Shown here: piece after piece, positions 50,758 through 63,968 of the stretch | How the letters are laid out: the number at the start of each line of letters is the position of its first letter | Position numbering within the stretch: position 1 is the first letter of the stretch | Source of the DNA: G963663775 sp963664255 | Lineage (GTDB): Bacteria > Bacillota > Clostridia > Oscillospirales > Butyricicoccaceae | Length of the DNA stretch: 64,000 nt | Direction of reading: 5' to 3' | Assembly: GCA_963664255.1 (NCBI GenBank) | Contig: OY760938.1 | Span: 1,612,001 to 1,676,000, forward strand | Position numbers and translations under genes: made by a program | The notes under the pieces: model-generated | Told to the model about the DNA's origin: nothing | What the model saw: the letters and a program-made list of their open reading frames with translations, nothing else | Databases searched by the model: none

Positions 50758-51444
50758 TTAGAAGGGGGAGAGGTTGTTGGCGTCTTCGCGATATTTCTCC
50801 ATCAAAGAACGAAAAATAGAGCCGTTGCTGGGCGGGGTGTAGGTGATGGCGTTTGCGCCGGCGTCAATGACTTGGCGAATGGTATCGTTCGTGGGACCGC
50901 CGGTGGCAATAATCGGGATGTCGGGAAAGCGTTCTCGGATTTTTGCAACCACCATCGGCGTGTGCGTTGCACAGGTGACATTGAGAATGGTTGCCCCATT
51001 GGCAATTCTTGCGGCGACATCCGCGTGCTCACTGGCAATGGTGATGACAACCGGAATATCAATGCGCTCACGCACTTGTGCTAGAATTTCTTGAGAAGTT
51101 GGGGCATTCAACACAACGCCTATCGCGCCTTCAAATTCGGCATTCATGGCGAGATTGATGACACGCTTGCCAGTGGTCGTACCACCGCCCACGCCACAAA
51201 ACACGGGCACATCAGAGGCCGAGATAATCGCATGAGAAATGGCAGGCTGCGGTGTAAACGGATAGACCGCCATCACCGCATTGGCATTGCAGTTTCGAAT
51301 CAAGGCAATGTCAGTGGAAAAGACAATCGAACGAATGAGCTTGCCAAAGATGCGTATGCCGCTGACATCATCAATGGCAGAGGGCATACGCACCATGTGT
51401 TTACGAAGGTTTCCTTGGATTTCGGGAGGAATCGTTGTGCGCAT
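50758..51444 (-). CDS. TIM-barrel phosphate-binding family protein ('hydrolase'-annotated clostridial family)
   Basis: The 228-residue protein looks like a beta/alpha barrel: repeating beta strands (NAVMAVYPFTP, DVPVFCGVGGGTT, GAIGVVLNAPT, IPVVITIASE, GATILNVTCATHTP) end with IIATGGPTNDTIRQVIDAGA and NAITYTPPS, typical phosphate-binding loops of FMN/phosphosugar barrels. Its reaction is not known to me. ATG at 51444 follows AAGGAG at 9 bases. It is downstream of the M16 protease by 29 bases and shares its direction, so probably co-transcribed. Confidence 0.75.
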   Translation of the reverse strand: MRTTIPPEIQGNLRKHMVRMPSAIDDVSGIRIFGKLIRSIVFSTDIALIRNCNANAVMAVYPFTPQPAISHAIISASDVPVFCGVGGGTTTGKRVINLAMNAEFEGAIGVVLNAPTSQEILAQVRERIDIPVVITIASEHADVAARIANGATILNVTCATHTPMVVAKIRERFPDIPIIATGGPTNDTIRQVIDAGANAITYTPPSNGSIFRSLMEKYREDANNLSPF

Positions 51445-51473
51445 AGCACTCACTCCTTAATGGAAGTTCAATT

Positions 51474-52742
51474 TTAAATGGATTGCGGCAGGCTGCGATG
51501 CAGCAAGTCTTGATAAAAATCAGCAGAAGATACTTGCCCTGCAATGCTAAGGGAGAGCTGTGCAGGGTTCAGCATGGTGCGGGCGAGGGACAGCACTTGG
51601 TCTGTGGTCACAGCATCATAGCCAGACAAAATTTCGTCAACGGTGGGAATATGGTCATAGCAAAGCTCATTGCGACCCAAATGATTCATGTGCGCCATGG
51701 TGCTTTCCAGACCCAGCAAGATGCCGGTTTTGCGCTGCTCGCGGCAGCGGTCCAGTTCTTCCTGTGTAGGAGCGTTTTGACAGAAATCCTGCAACACCTG
51801 CAAAATCAGTTCAATGGCGCGAGATTCGGTCGGTTTACCGAATGCGGCATAGATATTAAATAATCCGACATCTAGATAGCTTGCGTTAAAGGAATAGATG
51901 GAGTAGCACAGACCGTTTTCTTCTCGAACGGTTTGAAAAAGGCGAGAGGACATTCCATCGCCCAAAATGGCAGACAGCATTTGCAAGGTATATCGATTTT
52001 CGTGCCCAATGGGAAGAGCGGGAAATCCGAGGCAGAGATGGCACTGCTCAATTTCTTTGGGGCGTGCGATGACACAGCGTGCATACTGCGCGGGAACAAT
52101 GGTGTTATGCCCGTTTCCGGTCATGGTGGAGAACAAATCGCAGATGTATTGCAGGGCGTCATCGCTGATGCTGCCGGAAAGCGCAATGACGGTATCCTGT
52201 GGGTGATAATGGTGCGCAACAAAATCATGCAGCGCCTGACCGTCCATCTGCTGGAGGGTTTCTTTGTAGCCAAGGATGGGGCGACCGAGCGCAGAATCGG
52301 CAAAACAGGTTTCGGAAAGCTTTTCGATGGCAACATCTTCGGGCGAATCCTCATACATATCGATTTCTTCCAGAACAACGCCGCGCTCAAGGTCAATGTC
52401 TTTGCTGTCAAACTTGGGGTGCAGGAACATATCTGCCAAAATATCGACACCGGCAATCAGATGGGAGTCTAAGGTTTTGAAATAATAGCAGGTATATTCT
52501 TTGGTGGTAAAGGCGTTGACCTGTCCGCCAATCGCATCCATTGCAATGGCGATTTGCTTGGCAGTGCGGGTTTGTGTGCCCTTAAAAAGCATATGCTCAA
52601 TAAAATGGGAAATGCCGCTTTGCGCAGAGGACTCATAACGGCTGCCGTTGCCAATCCAGATGCCGATGGCGGCAGAACGTACGTGCTCCAGACGCTCACA
52701 AAGAACGCGGACGCCGTTGGGAAGAACTTTCTTTTCATACAT
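51474..52742 (-). CDS. M16-family zinc metallopeptidase (mitochondrial processing peptidase-like)
   Basis: The 422-residue protein has the inverted zinc motif HFIEH (His46, Glu49, His50), with a downstream Glu ligand near residue 126 (GVVLEEIDMYEDSP), and the C-terminal half with GDGMSSRLFQTVREENGLCY of the M16B family. B. subtilis MlpA (YmxG) is a relative. It is predicted cytoplasmic. The ATG at 52742 reads MYEKKVLPNGVRVL; an upstream in-frame ATG at 52865 lies in poorly coding DNA and is rejected. Ribosome binding site is weak. Confidence 0.92.
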   Translation of the reverse strand: MYEKKVLPNGVRVLCERLEHVRSAAIGIWIGNGSRYESSAQSGISHFIEHMLFKGTQTRTAKQIAIAMDAIGGQVNAFTTKEYTCYYFKTLDSHLIAGVDILADMFLHPKFDSKDIDLERGVVLEEIDMYEDSPEDVAIEKLSETCFADSALGRPILGYKETLQQMDGQALHDFVAHHYHPQDTVIALSGSISDDALQYICDLFSTMTGNGHNTIVPAQYARCVIARPKEIEQCHLCLGFPALPIGHENRYTLQMLSAILGDGMSSRLFQTVREENGLCYSIYSFNASYLDVGLFNIYAAFGKPTESRAIELILQVLQDFCQNAPTQEELDRCREQRKTGILLGLESTMAHMNHLGRNELCYDHIPTVDEILSGYDAVTTDQVLSLARTMLNPAQLSLSIAGQVSSADFYQDLLHRSLPQSI

Positions 52743-52996
52743 AATGAGGAGATTCCTACTTTCTGTAAAATTAAGCGCTGCTGTGGAGAAATATCGTATA
52801 CGGTATTTTTTTGAAAGGAAGTTTTTGCAGCAAAGGTGGCAAAAAAATAAAAAAATGCGCGCCATCTGGAATTTTTCAGGGAAAACAGCGGGTTTTTAAT
52901 ATTTTTTAAGTATATCACAAAAGAAAGCAGTTGGGAAGTACAGGAATATGCGGGTGGCACAAAATTTAAATGGTGATGCAAAAAGTTTGAAATGTG
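52743..52996 (-). promoter_or_regulatory. Leader and promoter region of the M16 protease gene
   Basis: On the minus strand an extended -10 TGA-TATACT (-10 at plus 52909-52914) has a TTCCCA -35-like sequence 18 bases upstream (plus 52933-52938). That would give a leader of about 160 nt. No riboswitch was recognised. Confidence 0.45.
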
Positions 52997-53024
52997 CTTG
53001 CTTTTTACGTATCTGTGTGTATAA
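52997..53024 (+). promoter_or_regulatory. Promoter of the amino acid ABC transporter
   Basis: TTGCTT (52997-53002), 16 bases, TATAAT (53019-53024), about 50 bases before the binding-protein gene. Confidence 0.7.
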
Positions 53025-53075
53025 TTAAACTGTTATTGAATTTTTTGTGAAGAATTTTGGAAGGAACGATAGGAA

Positions 53076-53831
53076 TTGAATAAGATGAAAAAACGAATCG
53101 CATTTTTGTTGGCAAGCACCATGTTGATGGGCAGTGTATTGGTCGGCTGCGGCGGAAAAAGTGATGACGCAAACACAGTGGTGATGGGTACAAATGCGGC
53201 ATTCCCTCCATATGAATTTTATGAGGGCGACCAGATTGTGGGCATTGATGCAGAAATTGCACAGGCGATTGCAGAAAAGCTGGGGATGCAGCTGGAAATC
53301 TCCGACATGGACTTTAACTCCATTATCACAGCGGTGCAAACCGGACAGATTGATATGGGCATGGCTGGTATGACGGTCAATGAAGAACGGCTAAAAAATG
53401 TCAACTTTACAGATTCGTATGCAACCGGTGTGCAGGCAATTATTGTGCCGGAAGATTCTGCAATCGCAGGGCCGGATGATTTGGCAGGACACGCGATTGG
53501 GGTACAGGAATCCACAACCGGACATATTTACTGTGCCGATGATTTTGGGGATGACATGGTGACCGCGTACACCAATGGCGCAAATGCAGTGGAAGCCCTT
53601 AAAAATGGGCAGGTAGAGGCTGTGGTTATCGACAATGAGCCGGCAAAGTCCTTTGTGGCAGCAAATGAAGGCTTGAAGATTCTGCCGACAGAATATGTCA
53701 AGGAGGAATATGCGATTGCAGTGAGCAAGGAAAACACACAGCTGCTTGACCAGATTAACAAAGCACTGGGTGAGCTGCAAGCGGATGGAACGGTGCAGCA
53801 GATTGTAGATAAATACATTTCTGCGGAATAA
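53076..53831 (+). CDS. Polar amino acid ABC transporter substrate-binding lipoprotein
   Basis: The 251-residue protein has a lipoprotein signal with lipobox LVGC (Cys25) and the type-3 periplasmic-binding fold start MGTNAAFPPYEFYEGDQIVG, then DFNSIITAVQTGQIDMGMAG. The AFPPYEF and GMTVNEER motifs are typical for His/Arg/Gln/cystine-type binding proteins; which amino acid is not clear. TTG start at 53076; ATG at 53085 is the alternative. Permease and ATPase genes follow. Confidence 0.93.
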   Translation: MNKMKKRIAFLLASTMLMGSVLVGCGGKSDDANTVVMGTNAAFPPYEFYEGDQIVGIDAEIAQAIAEKLGMQLEISDMDFNSIITAVQTGQIDMGMAGMTVNEERLKNVNFTDSYATGVQAIIVPEDSAIAGPDDLAGHAIGVQESTTGHIYCADDFGDDMVTAYTNGANAVEALKNGQVEAVVIDNEPAKSFVAANEGLKILPTEYVKEEYAIAVSKENTQLLDQINKALGELQADGTVQQIVDKYISAE

Positions 53832-53854
53832 ATAATAAGATTTATGACACAAAC

Positions 53855-53890
53855 AGCGTACAGGGACGGCGTGTGCCGCCCCTGTACGCT
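53855..53890 (+). promoter_or_regulatory. Stable hairpin between binding-protein and permease genes
   Basis: AGCGTACAGGG (53855-53865) pairs with CCCTGTACGCT (53880-53890), with an inner CGGC/GCCG stem and GTGT loop. No T-run follows, so it is unlikely to be an efficient terminator. As in many binding-protein operons, it may protect the upstream message and raise binding-protein yield. Confidence 0.7.
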
Positions 53891-53925
53891 GTCGTAAAGC
53901 GGTTGGAAGGAAAGGAGCGGATGCC

Positions 53926-54657
53926 ATGAATGCTTGGGTGCTATCCGTACAGGAAAAGTTTGCGCAGAGCTTTATAGAAGATGACAGATGGAAATATATC
54001 GTAAACGGCTTGGGGGTTACGCTGCAGGCCACCATTATGGCACTGCTGCTGGGTGTTGCAATCGGCATTGTGCTTGCGGTGATTCGCACGGCGTATGAGT
54101 TTCAGCGCAGCAGGCTGTATGGCATCCGTGCGGGACTGTTGCGGCTTGGCAATGCACTGTGCAAGGTGTATTTGACCGTGATTCGCGGCACGCCGGTTAT
54201 GGTGCAGTTGCTGATTATGAATTTCGTCATTATGAAGCCGCAGAAAGAAGATTTGATTTGGTGCGCAGTTTTGACCTTTGGCATCAATTCAGGTGCGTAT
54301 GTGGCAGAAATTGTGCGTTCTGGCATCATGTCCATCAGCCATGGGCAGATGGAAGCCGGCCGTTCGTTGGGGCTGCCCTACGGAAAAACCATGCGCTACA
54401 TTATTATCCCACAGGCGATTAAAAATATACTGCCTGCACTGGGCAATGAAATGATTACGTTGCTGAAGGAAACTTCAATCGTTACAGTTATCGGGCTTGT
54501 GGACATGACCAAGGGCGCGATGATTATTCAAGGCAGAACATTTCAGGCGTTTATGCCGCTGCTTGCGATTGCGGTCATTTATTTGATTTTGGTCATGGTG
54601 CTGACATGGCTGCTTGGAAAACTGGAAAGGAGGCTCGCGGCAAGTGATCGACGTTAA
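53926..54657 (+). CDS. Amino acid ABC transporter permease
   Basis: The 243-residue HisM/GlnP-type permease has a first membrane segment around TLQATIMALLLGVAIGIVLA, the conserved RGTPVMVQLLIMNFVI segment, the coupling loop with GQMEAGRSLGLPYGKTMRYI, and a C-terminal membrane helix. Only one permease is encoded, so it presumably forms a homodimer. The GGAAAGGAG site at 53907-53915 precedes it. Confidence 0.94.
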   Translation: MNAWVLSVQEKFAQSFIEDDRWKYIVNGLGVTLQATIMALLLGVAIGIVLAVIRTAYEFQRSRLYGIRAGLLRLGNALCKVYLTVIRGTPVMVQLLIMNFVIMKPQKEDLIWCAVLTFGINSGAYVAEIVRSGIMSISHGQMEAGRSLGLPYGKTMRYIIIPQAIKNILPALGNEMITLLKETSIVTVIGLVDMTKGAMIIQGRTFQAFMPLLAIAVIYLILVMVLTWLLGKLERRLAASDRR

Positions 54658-55366
54658 AAATTTGCATAAATCCTTTGGCAAGCATGAAGTCTTGCAGGGC
54701 GTGAATGCACATATCGCCAAAGGGGAAAAAGTGGTTGTGATTGGACCCTCTGGCTCCGGAAAATCGACCTTTCTGCGCTGTCTGAACCTGTTGGAGGAGC
54801 CAACAAGCGGCGATATTATCTTTGAAGGCATGAATATTACCGACAAGGAATGCGACATCAATAAAATGCGGCGTAAGATGGGTATGGTTTTTCAGCAGTT
54901 CAATTTGTTTCCGCATTTGTCTGTCAAAGAAAACATCAAGCTCGCGCCCGTCAAGCTGGGGATGATGAGCGAAAAAGAAGCGGAACAAAATGCACTGCGA
55001 TTGCTGGAGCGAGTCGGACTGCCAGACAAAGCAGATGCCTATCCTGCCAGACTTTCCGGCGGACAGCAGCAGCGCATTGCGATTGCGCGTGCACTGGCGA
55101 TGAATCCGGATGTGATGCTATTTGATGAACCCACGTCTGCACTGGACCCGGAGATGGTGGGCGAGGTGCTGGAGCTGATGAAGGAGCTGGCAGACGATGG
55201 CATGACAATGGTGGTGGTTACGCATGAGATGGGGTTTGCGCGAGAGGTCGGCACACGTGTCGTGTTTATGCATGATGGCAATATTGTGGAGCAAAATACC
55301 CCACAGGCGTTTTTTGAAAATCCACAGCACCCAAGGCTACGGGATTTTCTGGCGAAGGTCTTGTAA
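54644..55366 (+). CDS. Amino acid ABC transporter ATP-binding protein
   Basis: The product of 240 residues has Walker A GPSGSGKST, Q-loop VFQQFNLFPH, signature LSGGQQQR, Walker B VMLFDEPTSALDP, and the switch VVVTHEM, a GlnQ/HisP-type ATPase. GTG at 54644 is preferred because GGAAAGGAGG lies at 54624-54633 and the alignment with family members begins VIDVKNLHKSFG; it overlaps the permease end by 14 bases. A longer in-frame start at 54614 is less likely. Confidence 0.95.
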   Translation: MIDVKNLHKSFGKHEVLQGVNAHIAKGEKVVVIGPSGSGKSTFLRCLNLLEEPTSGDIIFEGMNITDKECDINKMRRKMGMVFQQFNLFPHLSVKENIKLAPVKLGMMSEKEAEQNALRLLERVGLPDKADAYPARLSGGQQQRIAIARALAMNPDVMLFDEPTSALDPEMVGEVLELMKELADDGMTMVVVTHEMGFAREVGTRVVFMHDGNIVEQNTPQAFFENPQHPRLRDFLAKVL

Positions 55367-55381
55367 GAAATGCAAGCAGTT

Positions 55382-55482
55382 GGTATAATAACAAGTAGAA
55401 TATACGAAGTGCGAAGCGGTGCCTACTGGCAAGTGTAGGTCGATGCGTTTCAATGCTGCAGGAAAAAATAGGCGGGGGTGCG
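55382..55482 (+). promoter_or_regulatory. Promoter candidate and leader of the unknown lipoprotein gene
   Basis: TGG-TATAAT is at 55381-55389 as an extended -10, with TCTTGT 17 bases upstream as a weak -35. Between it and the gene lies a CCTAC/GTAGG hairpin near 55422-55438. Confidence 0.4.
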
Positions 55483-55485
55483 ATG

Positions 55486-56151
55486 ATGAGGAAGCTAGCT
55501 TTTGGGCTGATGCTGGGCGTGCTGCTGGTGATGTGCAATGGCTGTGGCATTGGACTGAAGGTGCAGCAGCCGGCGATTTCACTGGATGGATATGATATTG
55601 TAGTGCGGGAAGAGCTGCAGAAAGCGCTGGACAAAGGCTTGGTCGTGCGAGATGGCGCAACAGGCGGCGTGATGACAGAATATCCGACCTATGGACCTCG
55701 TCAGCTTTGGTATCAGGAGTATGAACTGGCAGCTTTGACAGACACGGCAGGCGCAGACCCGATGGCGGAAACACAAACGATGGCATCGGGTGTCTATGTG
55801 GAGCTTTGCAATACGCTGCGGGTGGAAAGTTCAGCGGTGGACTGCAAGGTGGCAAAGATTCGCTGGGATTTGTATGATGATGCGACTGGAGCGCAGATTA
55901 CCCAGCAACCGGTGCTGCTGCGGGGTGTGGATTTGCGGGGAATGTCAGCAGAGCAAGTGCAGCAAGCGATGAAAGAAGAGCTGAAGTTGACACCGACCGA
56001 GGACAGCACTGCGGAAATGCAGATTTATGCCGAGGACATTTATCGCTACACGATTGCATTTGCACCCGATGCAAGCGGTGCGGTGACGGTGAGCCAAGTG
56101 ACTGCGGAATGGGTGATTGACACTGCCAGCGGCGACACCGCACAGCCATAG
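55486..56151 (+). CDS. Predicted lipoprotein of unknown function
   Basis: The 221-residue protein has a signal with a lipobox-like LLVMCNGC near residues 14-21, so it is probably a membrane-anchored lipoprotein. The mature part is mixed alpha/beta, with ISLDGYDIVVREELQKALDK and an acidic region PTEDSTAEMQIYAEDIYRY. I recognise no family. Two adjacent ATG codons (55483, 55486) follow the purine run GCGGGGGTGCG; the second is better spaced. It stands between the amino acid transporter and rpoB, and ends at a terminator. Confidence 0.75.
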   Translation: MRKLAFGLMLGVLLVMCNGCGIGLKVQQPAISLDGYDIVVREELQKALDKGLVVRDGATGGVMTEYPTYGPRQLWYQEYELAALTDTAGADPMAETQTMASGVYVELCNTLRVESSAVDCKVAKIRWDLYDDATGAQITQQPVLLRGVDLRGMSAEQVQQAMKEELKLTPTEDSTAEMQIYAEDIYRYTIAFAPDASGAVTVSQVTAEWVIDTASGDTAQP

Positions 56152-56210
56152 ACATTCGACTGTGTGCTATGGGGTTTTGAAGGAAAAAAGAGATGCTACG
56201 AATGCAAAAA

Positions 56211-56244
56211 AACTGACGAAGCAAAAATGCTTTGTCAGTTTTTT
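56211..56244 (+). terminator. Terminator upstream of rpoB
   Basis: AACTGACGAAGC (56211-56222) pairs with GCTTTGTCAGTT (56229-56240) with one mismatch, flanked by A-runs on the 5' side and T-runs on the 3' side. It separates the lipoprotein gene from rpoB and may act in both directions. Confidence 0.88.
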
Positions 56245-56327
56245 AATGTTTTGCAGATGAAATTAGCGCAAGCTGTGGCAGATAGTCGGTAGAACTATCT
56301 AAAATGAATAAAATATACATAAACATA

Positions 56328-56356
56328 TTGACGAAAATGTCTTTGAGTGGTATAAT
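56328..56356 (+). promoter_or_regulatory. Sigma-A promoter of rpoB-rpoC
   Basis: TTGACG (56328-56333), 17 bases, perfect TATAAT (56351-56356). Start would be near 56363, giving a leader of about 130 nt. It shows rpoBC is an independent transcription unit in this genome. Confidence 0.88.
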
Positions 56357-56495
56357 TAAATGCTGTTTCAAGAAACGAAAAATCAGATGGCTATTAATAT
56401 AATACCACAAAACCGAAGCCAGAACAAGACGAAAAAGAAAACAAAAACCACGCCACCAGGCGTATCATACAGGGAAACGGAGTGATGGGTACAAC

Positions 56496-60242
<3,747 letters not shown>

Positions 60243-60292
60243 GCCGATGCGGCTTACTGCGCCCCAAGTAGAGGAAGGAGCATCTCAACAAT

Positions 60293-63200
60293 ATGGGATA
60301 TAATACGTTTAACGCCATAAAAATCGGTATTGCTTCACCTGAACTCATCCGCGAGTGGAGCTTTGGCGAGGTTAAAAAACCGGAAACCATCAATTACCGT
60401 ACGCTGAAACCCGAAAAGGATGGCTTGTTCTGTGAACGCATTTTTGGACCCACTAAGGATTGGGAATGCCACTGCGGTAAATATAAAAAAGTACGTTATA
60501 AGGGCAAAATTTGCGACAAGTGCGGCGTTGAAGTGACCAAAGCCAAGGTTCGCCGTGAGCGCATGGGACATATTGAGCTGGCGGCACCGGTTTCGCACAT
60601 TTGGTATTTCAAGGGCATTCCCTCTCGCATGGGCTTGATTTTGGATATGTCGCCCAGACTGCTCGAAAAGGTGCTGTACTTTGCCTCCTATATCGTGATT
60701 GACCCGGGCGAAGGCACCGGACTCATCAAAAAGCAGATTTTGTCCGAAAAAGAATATCGCGATATGCGCGAAAAGTATGAGGACGACTTCAAAGCAGGCA
60801 TGGGTGCGGAAGCCATCCAAGACTTGCTGGCAGAAATGGACCTGGAAAAGCTCTCTCGAGAACTGCGTGGAGAGCTGCGCGATGCAGCAGGGCAAAAGCG
60901 TTTGCGTTTGATTAAGCGCTTGGAGGTTGTCGAAGCGTTCCGCCTTTCCGGCAACCGTCCAGACTGGATGATTATGGACGTTGTTCCAGTCATTCCGCCG
61001 GAAATTCGCCCGATGGTGCAGCTCGACGGCGGTCGTTTTGCAACGAGTGACCTCAATGACCTTTATCGCCGCGTTATCAACCGCAATAATCGCTTGAAGC
61101 GCTTGCTGGAGCTGGGTGCGCCGGAAATCATCGTGCGCAATGAAAAGCGTATGCTGCAGGAAGCGGTTGATGCACTCATCGACAACGGCCGCCGTGGTCG
61201 TCCGGTCACAGGACCGAACAACCGTGCACTGAAATCGCTGTCCGATATGCTCAAGGGTAAACAGGGTCGTTTCCGTCAGAACCTGCTCGGTAAGCGCGTT
61301 GACTACTCTGGTCGTTCGGTTATCGTCGTCGGACCGGATTTGAAGATTTATCAGTGCGGTCTGCCGAAGGAAATGGCACTTGAGCTGTTTAAGCCGTTTG
61401 TCATGAAAAAGCTTGTGGAGGACGGCACTGCCTCCAACATCAAGTCGGCGAAGAAAATGGTGGAGCACGCAAAAACCGAGGTTTGGGCGGTTCTCGAAAA
61501 CATCATCAAGGGACATCCGGTTATGCTTAACCGTGCGCCGACGCTGCACCGCCTGGGTATTCAGGCGTTTGAACCGGTACTGGTCGAAGGTCGTGCAATT
61601 CGTCTGCATCCGCTCGTTTGTACGGCGTTTAACGCCGACTTTGACGGCGACCAGATGGCGGTGCACGTGCCGCTGTCAGCAGAGGCACAGGCAGAAGCAC
61701 GTCTGCTGATGCTGTCGGCAAACAACCTGCTCAAGCCGCAGGATGGTAAGCCGGTTACGATTCCGTCACAGGATATGGTGCTGGGTGCGTACTACCTGAC
61801 CATTGACCGCGACACAGAGCCGGGTGTGGGCAAGATTTTTGCAAATGAAGATGAAGCGCTCATGGCATATGACCAAGGCGTGGTTGGCATCCATGCACCG
61901 ATTAAGGTGCGCGTGCAGCGTGAAATCAACGGACAGATGATGCAAAAAATTATCGATGCAACGCCGGGACGTTTGATTTTCAATGCGCGCATTCCGCAGA
62001 ATCTTGGATTTGTCAATCGTACCGATGCAAACCAGATACTGGATTTGGAAATTATGTTCACCTGTGGCAAGAAGGAACTGGGCAAGATTATTGACCGCTG
62101 CATTCGTGTGCATGGCTTCAATAAGACGGCTGAAGTGCTGGACTCCATCAAGGCAATGGGATATAAATATTCTACAAAGGGCGCGTTGACCGTTGCGGTC
62201 GCGGACATGATTGTGCCGGATGAAAAGGCAGAAACCATTGCCGCAACCGAAAAGGAAGTTGCAAAAATCGAAAAGCAATATCGCCGCGGCTTTATCACCA
62301 ATGACGAACGCTATCGCTTGACGGTTGACCGCTGGGAAGTTGCAACCAAAAAGGTGACCGGAAAGCTGCAGGAAAATATGCGCAATCAGCGGTTCAATCC
62401 GATTCATATGATGGCGGATTCCGGTGCGCGTGGTTCTATCAACCAGATTCGTCAGCTCGCAGGTATGCGTGGCTTGATGGCATCTACCTCGGGCAAAACC
62501 ATTGAAATCCCAATTAAATCCAACTTCCGTGAAGGCTTGTCGGTGCTGGAGTACTTTATCTCAGCGCGTGGTGCGCGTAAGGGTCTTGCAGATACCGCAC
62601 TGCGTACCGCGGACTCCGGTTATCTGACCCGTCGTTTGGTTGACGTTTCGCAGGAGGTTATCATCCGTGAGGAAGACTGTGGCGCGACAAAGGGCATTTG
62701 GGTCGAAGACATCCGCGAAGGCAATCAGATTATTGAACCGTTTGCAGAGCGTCTGCTGGGTCGCTATCCGGTGGAAGATATTGTGGATGCACAAGGTAAT
62801 CTGCTGGTCAGCAAAAATGAAATGATGACCGAGCAGGATGCAGACCGCATCACCGAAGCGGGCATTACCCGTTTGCAGGTGCGTTCCGTGCTGGAATGTC
62901 GTGCACGCAAGGGTGTTTGCGCACACTGCTATGGCATCAACCTTGCAGTTGGTGCATCCTGCGGCATGGGTGAAGCGGTTGGTATCATCGCGGCACAATC
63001 CATCGGTGAACCGGGTACCCAGCTGACCATGCGTACGTTCCATACCGGCGGCGTCGCAGGTTCGGACATTACACAGGGTCTGCCGCGTGTCGAAGAATTG
63101 TTTGAAGCACGTAAGCCGAAGAAGGTGGCAACCATTGCTGAAATTCCGGGTGTGGTGTCTATCGAAGAATCCAAGCGCACCACCGTCAAGACTGTGAATA

Positions 63201-63826
63201 TTGTCAATCGCGAAACCGGCGATATGCGCAGCTATCAGCTGGCCTCCTCCTCCGGCATTCGTGTGCAGGACGGCGATTCGGTAGAGCAGGGTCAGGTGCT
63301 GAACGAAGGCTCACTGAACCCGCATGATATTTTGCGGATTCTGGACCCGCGTGCCGTGCATGACTACGAAATTAAGGAAGTTCAAAAGGTATATCGTCAA
63401 CAGGGTGTTGATATTAATGATAAGCATATTGAAGTCATCGTGCGCCAGATGATGCGCAAGGTAAAGGTGGAGGATTCCGGTGATGCGGCGATTATGCCGG
63501 GTGCAGTCATCGACCAACTGGAATTTGAGGACATCAATGCACAGGTGCAGGAGCGCATTGCAGCAGGCGAAACAGAGCTGAAGCTGGCAACCTGCTCACC
63601 GACCTTGATGGGCATCACCAAGGCTTCGTTGGCAACCGAATCCTTCCTGTCGGCGGCATCCTTCCAGGAAACTACGCGTGTCTTGACAGAGGCTGCAATC
63701 AAGGGCAAAATTGACCCGCTGCTTGGTTTGAAGGAAAATGTTATCATCGGTAAGCTGATTCCGGCAGGCTCCGGTATGCAGGAATATAGAAGCGGACATT
63801 ACGAAGAAAGCATTTCCATGGATTGA
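60293..63826 (+). CDS. rpoC: DNA-directed RNA polymerase subunit beta'
   Basis: The 1177-residue subunit has the N-terminal zinc ribbon (CHCGKYKK and CDKCGVE near residues 55-80), the catalytic FNADFDGDQMAVHVPL loop with three Asp binding Mg2+, the second zinc site (CGATKGIW, CRARKGVCAHCYG) and the trigger-loop region EAVGIIAAQSIGEPGTQLTM. It starts 51 bases after rpoB with GAGGAAGGAG. Length is typical of Firmicutes, without large insertions. Confidence 0.98.
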   Translation: MGYNTFNAIKIGIASPELIREWSFGEVKKPETINYRTLKPEKDGLFCERIFGPTKDWECHCGKYKKVRYKGKICDKCGVEVTKAKVRRERMGHIELAAPVSHIWYFKGIPSRMGLILDMSPRLLEKVLYFASYIVIDPGEGTGLIKKQILSEKEYRDMREKYEDDFKAGMGAEAIQDLLAEMDLEKLSRELRGELRDAAGQKRLRLIKRLEVVEAFRLSGNRPDWMIMDVVPVIPPEIRPMVQLDGGRFATSDLNDLYRRVINRNNRLKRLLELGAPEIIVRNEKRMLQEAVDALIDNGRRGRPVTGPNNRALKSLSDMLKGKQGRFRQNLLGKRVDYSGRSVIVVGPDLKIYQCGLPKEMALELFKPFVMKKLVEDGTASNIKSAKKMVEHAKTEVWAVLENIIKGHPVMLNRAPTLHRLGIQAFEPVLVEGRAIRLHPLVCTAFNADFDGDQMAVHVPLSAEAQAEARLLMLSANNLLKPQDGKPVTIPSQDMVLGAYYLTIDRDTEPGVGKIFANEDEALMAYDQGVVGIHAPIKVRVQREINGQMMQKIIDATPGRLIFNARIPQNLGFVNRTDANQILDLEIMFTCGKKELGKIIDRCIRVHGFNKTAEVLDSIKAMGYKYSTKGALTVAVADMIVPDEKAETIAATEKEVAKIEKQYRRGFITNDERYRLTVDRWEVATKKVTGKLQENMRNQRFNPIHMMADSGARGSINQIRQLAGMRGLMASTSGKTIEIPIKSNFREGLSVLEYFISARGARKGLADTALRTADSGYLTRRLVDVSQEVIIREEDCGATKGIWVEDIREGNQIIEPFAERLLGRYPVEDIVDAQGNLLVSKNEMMTEQDADRITEAGITRLQVRSVLECRARKGVCAHCYGINLAVGASCGMGEAVGIIAAQSIGEPGTQLTMRTFHTGGVAGSDITQGLPRVEELFEARKPKKVATIAEIPGVVSIEESKRTTVKTVNIVNRETGDMRSYQLASSSGIRVQDGDSVEQGQVLNEGSLNPHDILRILDPRAVHDYEIKEVQKVYRQQGVDINDKHIEVIVRQMMRKVKVEDSGDAAIMPGAVIDQLEFEDINAQVQERIAAGETELKLATCSPTLMGITKASLATESFLSAASFQETTRVLTEAAIKGKIDPLLGLKENVIIGKLIPAGSGMQEYRSGHYEESISMD

Positions 63827-63867
63827 TTTTAGCAGCAATGCATCATTCATAAAGATGCGCCGAATAG

Positions 63868-63907
63868 CGCGGAGGGGCGAGCGGAAAATAAGCCCCTCTG
63901 CGTTGTT
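63868..63907 (+). terminator. Terminator candidate after rpoC
   Basis: CGCGGAGGGGC (63868-63878) pairs with GCCCCTCTGCG (63892-63902) with one mismatch, followed by TTGTT. The T-run is weak, so termination may be partial. Confidence 0.65.
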
Positions 63908-63938
63908 CGTAAATCAGGAAAAAAACTTGTAAAATCAC

Positions 63939-63968
63939 TTGACAAACGAACAAGCAAAGGCGTAAAAT
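63939..63968 (+). promoter_or_regulatory. Promoter for the next operon at the right edge
   Basis: TTGACA (63939-63944), 18 bases, TAAAAT (63963-63968), then GGAGGG at 63987-63992. The gene it drives begins beyond the window. Confidence 0.75.

Noticed and set aside
60335..61666. Long open frame of over 400 codons antisense to rpoC, and a similar one antisense to rpoB (59010-59891)
   Set aside because: They mirror the codon structure of highly conserved genes, have no ribosome binding sites or family features, and lie wholly inside rpoB/rpoC.
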